IMG/VR virus record: IMGVR_UViG_3300025138_000234
Coordinates: 1-29,158 of that record
From: a virus
Reading direction: 5' to 3' (one strand)
DNA: 29,158 nucleotides
Part shown: positions 28,429-29,158 of the stretch, piece by piece
Layout of the letters: each line of letters begins with the position of its first letter
Position numbering within the stretch: position 1 is the stretch's first letter
The notes under the pieces: model-generated
Seen by the model: the letters and a program-made list of their open reading frames with translations, nothing else
Database searches by the model: none
What the model was told of the DNA's origin: nothing
Program-made: the position numbers and the translations under genes

Positions 28429-28956
28429 ATGCTGAAGACTCTATTTGTGATTCTCAGCGTGTCCACGGGTATCTCACAGGATCCGTGGACTGTTGAGTAC
28501 GTTACCTACGAAGAAGGACCTAAAACTACGTATCAAGGGACTGTAAGGCTTAGATTTGAAGACCACAGCACGGTCTGTATGACTCACTGCTGGGAGATAC
28601 CAGAGGGACGGCTCGTAGGATCCGCAATCTCTTCAAATCCGGGGCAACCAATGCTGCCCTTCGATAGCTGGGAGTTGACGGGAAATGAGCTACGGATCAC
28701 GTGGTGTAGGACTCCGGCCAGCAACCAGCACGTCCCAGTGCAGTCCCCGAGAAACTTTAAGTTCTCCGTTATTAAAACGACGTTTGATGGTGATGATCTA
28801 GGGAATCTACTGGCTGACTGGGGTCCTCCCGTCGTTATTGTCGTGCCTTGGCCTGAACAAAACTACACGTACGTTTCACCGTGGGACCTTAACTTGGACA
28901 CCATCGTGGACGGTAAAGACTTAGCTATTCTTCTAGGGGGTTGGAAAGTTGACTAA
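28429..28956 (+). CDS. Putative secreted protein with planctomycete-type dockerin-like repeats
   Basis: 175 aa from ATG 28429, which has RBS GAGGGGA at 28417-28423; an upstream in-frame GTG (28381) would destroy the signal peptide. M-L-K-T-L-F-V-I-L-S-V-S-T-G-I-S-Q is a short signal-peptide-like N-terminus. The middle (about 20-115) is beta-rich with three cysteines (C50, C54, C93) and no recognised fold. The C-terminus has two repeats: F-D-G-D-D-L-G-N-L-L-A-D-W-G-P (119-133, loop first half lost) and D153-L-N-L-D-T-I-V-D-G-K-D164-L-A-I-L-L-G-G-W, which fits the type I dockerin calcium loop DxNxDxxVxxxD. Such doublets are typical of secreted Phycisphaerae/Planctomycetes proteins. The role in infection is unknown: host surface modification, superinfection exclusion or virion display are options. 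Confidence 0.75.
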   Translation: MLKTLFVILSVSTGISQDPWTVEYVTYEEGPKTTYQGTVRLRFEDHSTVCMTHCWEIPEGRLVGSAISSNPGQPMLPFDSWELTGNELRITWCRTPASNQHVPVQSPRNFKFSVIKTTFDGDDLGNLLADWGPPVVIVVPWPEQNYTYVSPWDLNLDTIVDGKDLAILLGGWKVD

Positions 28957-29158
28957 ACGGAACTACGGACGTGAGTACGAGCAGTACGGCTCGAAGACGA
29001 TCGCTGAACGTTCCAGTCGAAACAAGGCTCGAAGAATCGCTAAGAAGAAATATGGGGCCAGTAAGATTGCCGGTAAGGATATTCATCACAAGAACGGCAA
29101 CCCTAAAGACAATCGTAAATCGAATCTAACCATCAGAAGCCGAAAGGCGAACAGATCA
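28949..29158 (+). CDS. Short HNH-type protein (3' truncated by window end)
   Basis: 70 codons to the end of the window without a stop. TTG start at 28949 overlaps the previous stop by 8 nt and has AGGGGG (28935-28940) 8 nt upstream. Basic N-terminus with N-Y-G-R-E-Y-E-Q-Y-G-S-K and R-N-K-A-R-R, then I-A-G-K-D-I-H-H-K-N-G-N-P-K-D-N-R-K-S-N-L, an HNH-like H-H...N...N-L motif followed by S-R-K-A-N-R. Very short proteins of this kind are common in marine podoviruses and are annotated HNH endonuclease; the minimal fold makes catalytic activity uncertain, and DNA binding or a packaging-related nicking role is possible. Confidence 0.7.
   Translation, partial: MTKRNYGREYEQYGSKTIAERSSRNKARRIAKKKYGASKIAGKDIHHKNGNPKDNRKSNLTIRSRKANRS

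Noticed and set aside
1-29158. Prophage or CRISPR/defence island interpretation
   Set aside because: No integrase, repressor, att-like repeats, spacer-repeat arrays or defence genes were seen; all genes fit a lytic T7-like order.

Overview
The window is a compact stretch of a lytic, T7-like podovirus genome (short-tailed, Autographivirus-like gene order). It covers the replication block through the terminase and a little beyond. Every supported gene is on the + strand, and most genes overlap or abut their neighbour by 1-50 nt (ATGA, TAATG, TGATG and TAGTG junctions). No integrase, repressor, tRNA, IS or CRISPR was seen. The single-subunit RNA polymerase and early genes expected of this group are not in the window; if present they must lie outside it. 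Both ends cut through genes.

Layout. (1) 1-5908, DNA metabolism in T7 order: gp2.5-type SSB (5' truncated), a RusA-type Holliday junction resolvase where T7 has endonuclease I, primase-helicase, family A DNA polymerase, a single-motif LAGLIDADG protein (where T7 has homing gene 5.3), a small unknown, 5'-3' exonuclease, and an Nmad1/DUF1599-like nucleotide-pool protein. (2) 5905-11105, head: small unknown, gp7.3-like protein, portal, basic small protein, scaffold, four small genes (two membrane, two basic) not found at this place in T7, an 82-nt highly structured intergenic element, and the major capsid protein followed by a strong intrinsic terminator. (3) 11199-25425, tail and ejection apparatus: gp11, gp12, gp13-like, gp14, gp15, gp16, tail fibre gp17, and a second fibre or receptor-binding protein. 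(4) 25425-28244, lysis and packaging: holin-like protein, small terminase, a Cys-rich EF-hand/dockerin-like protein, large terminase. (5) 28245-29158: 184 nt of structured, repeat-bearing non-coding DNA, a secreted dockerin-like protein, and a short HNH protein running off the end.

Host inference. The two calcium-loop proteins stand out. The secreted one ends in two short DLxxLLxxWG-type repeats, the second with a textbook dockerin loop (DxNxDxxVxxxD). This doublet is a hallmark of secreted proteins of Planctomycetes, especially Phycisphaerae-like lineages. I infer that the phage may infect a planctomycete or related aquatic bacterium; this rests on motif recognition only. Consistent with an unusual host envelope, the gp16-like protein lacks T7's N-terminal transglycosylase and no endolysin is visible here.

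How it works together: SSB, primase-helicase, polymerase, exonuclease and RusA replicate and resolve concatemers. Portal, scaffold and capsid build the prohead, and the terminase pair packages DNA. gp11, gp12 and the fibres form the tail, gp14-16 form the ejection conduit, and the holin-like protein probably helps release.
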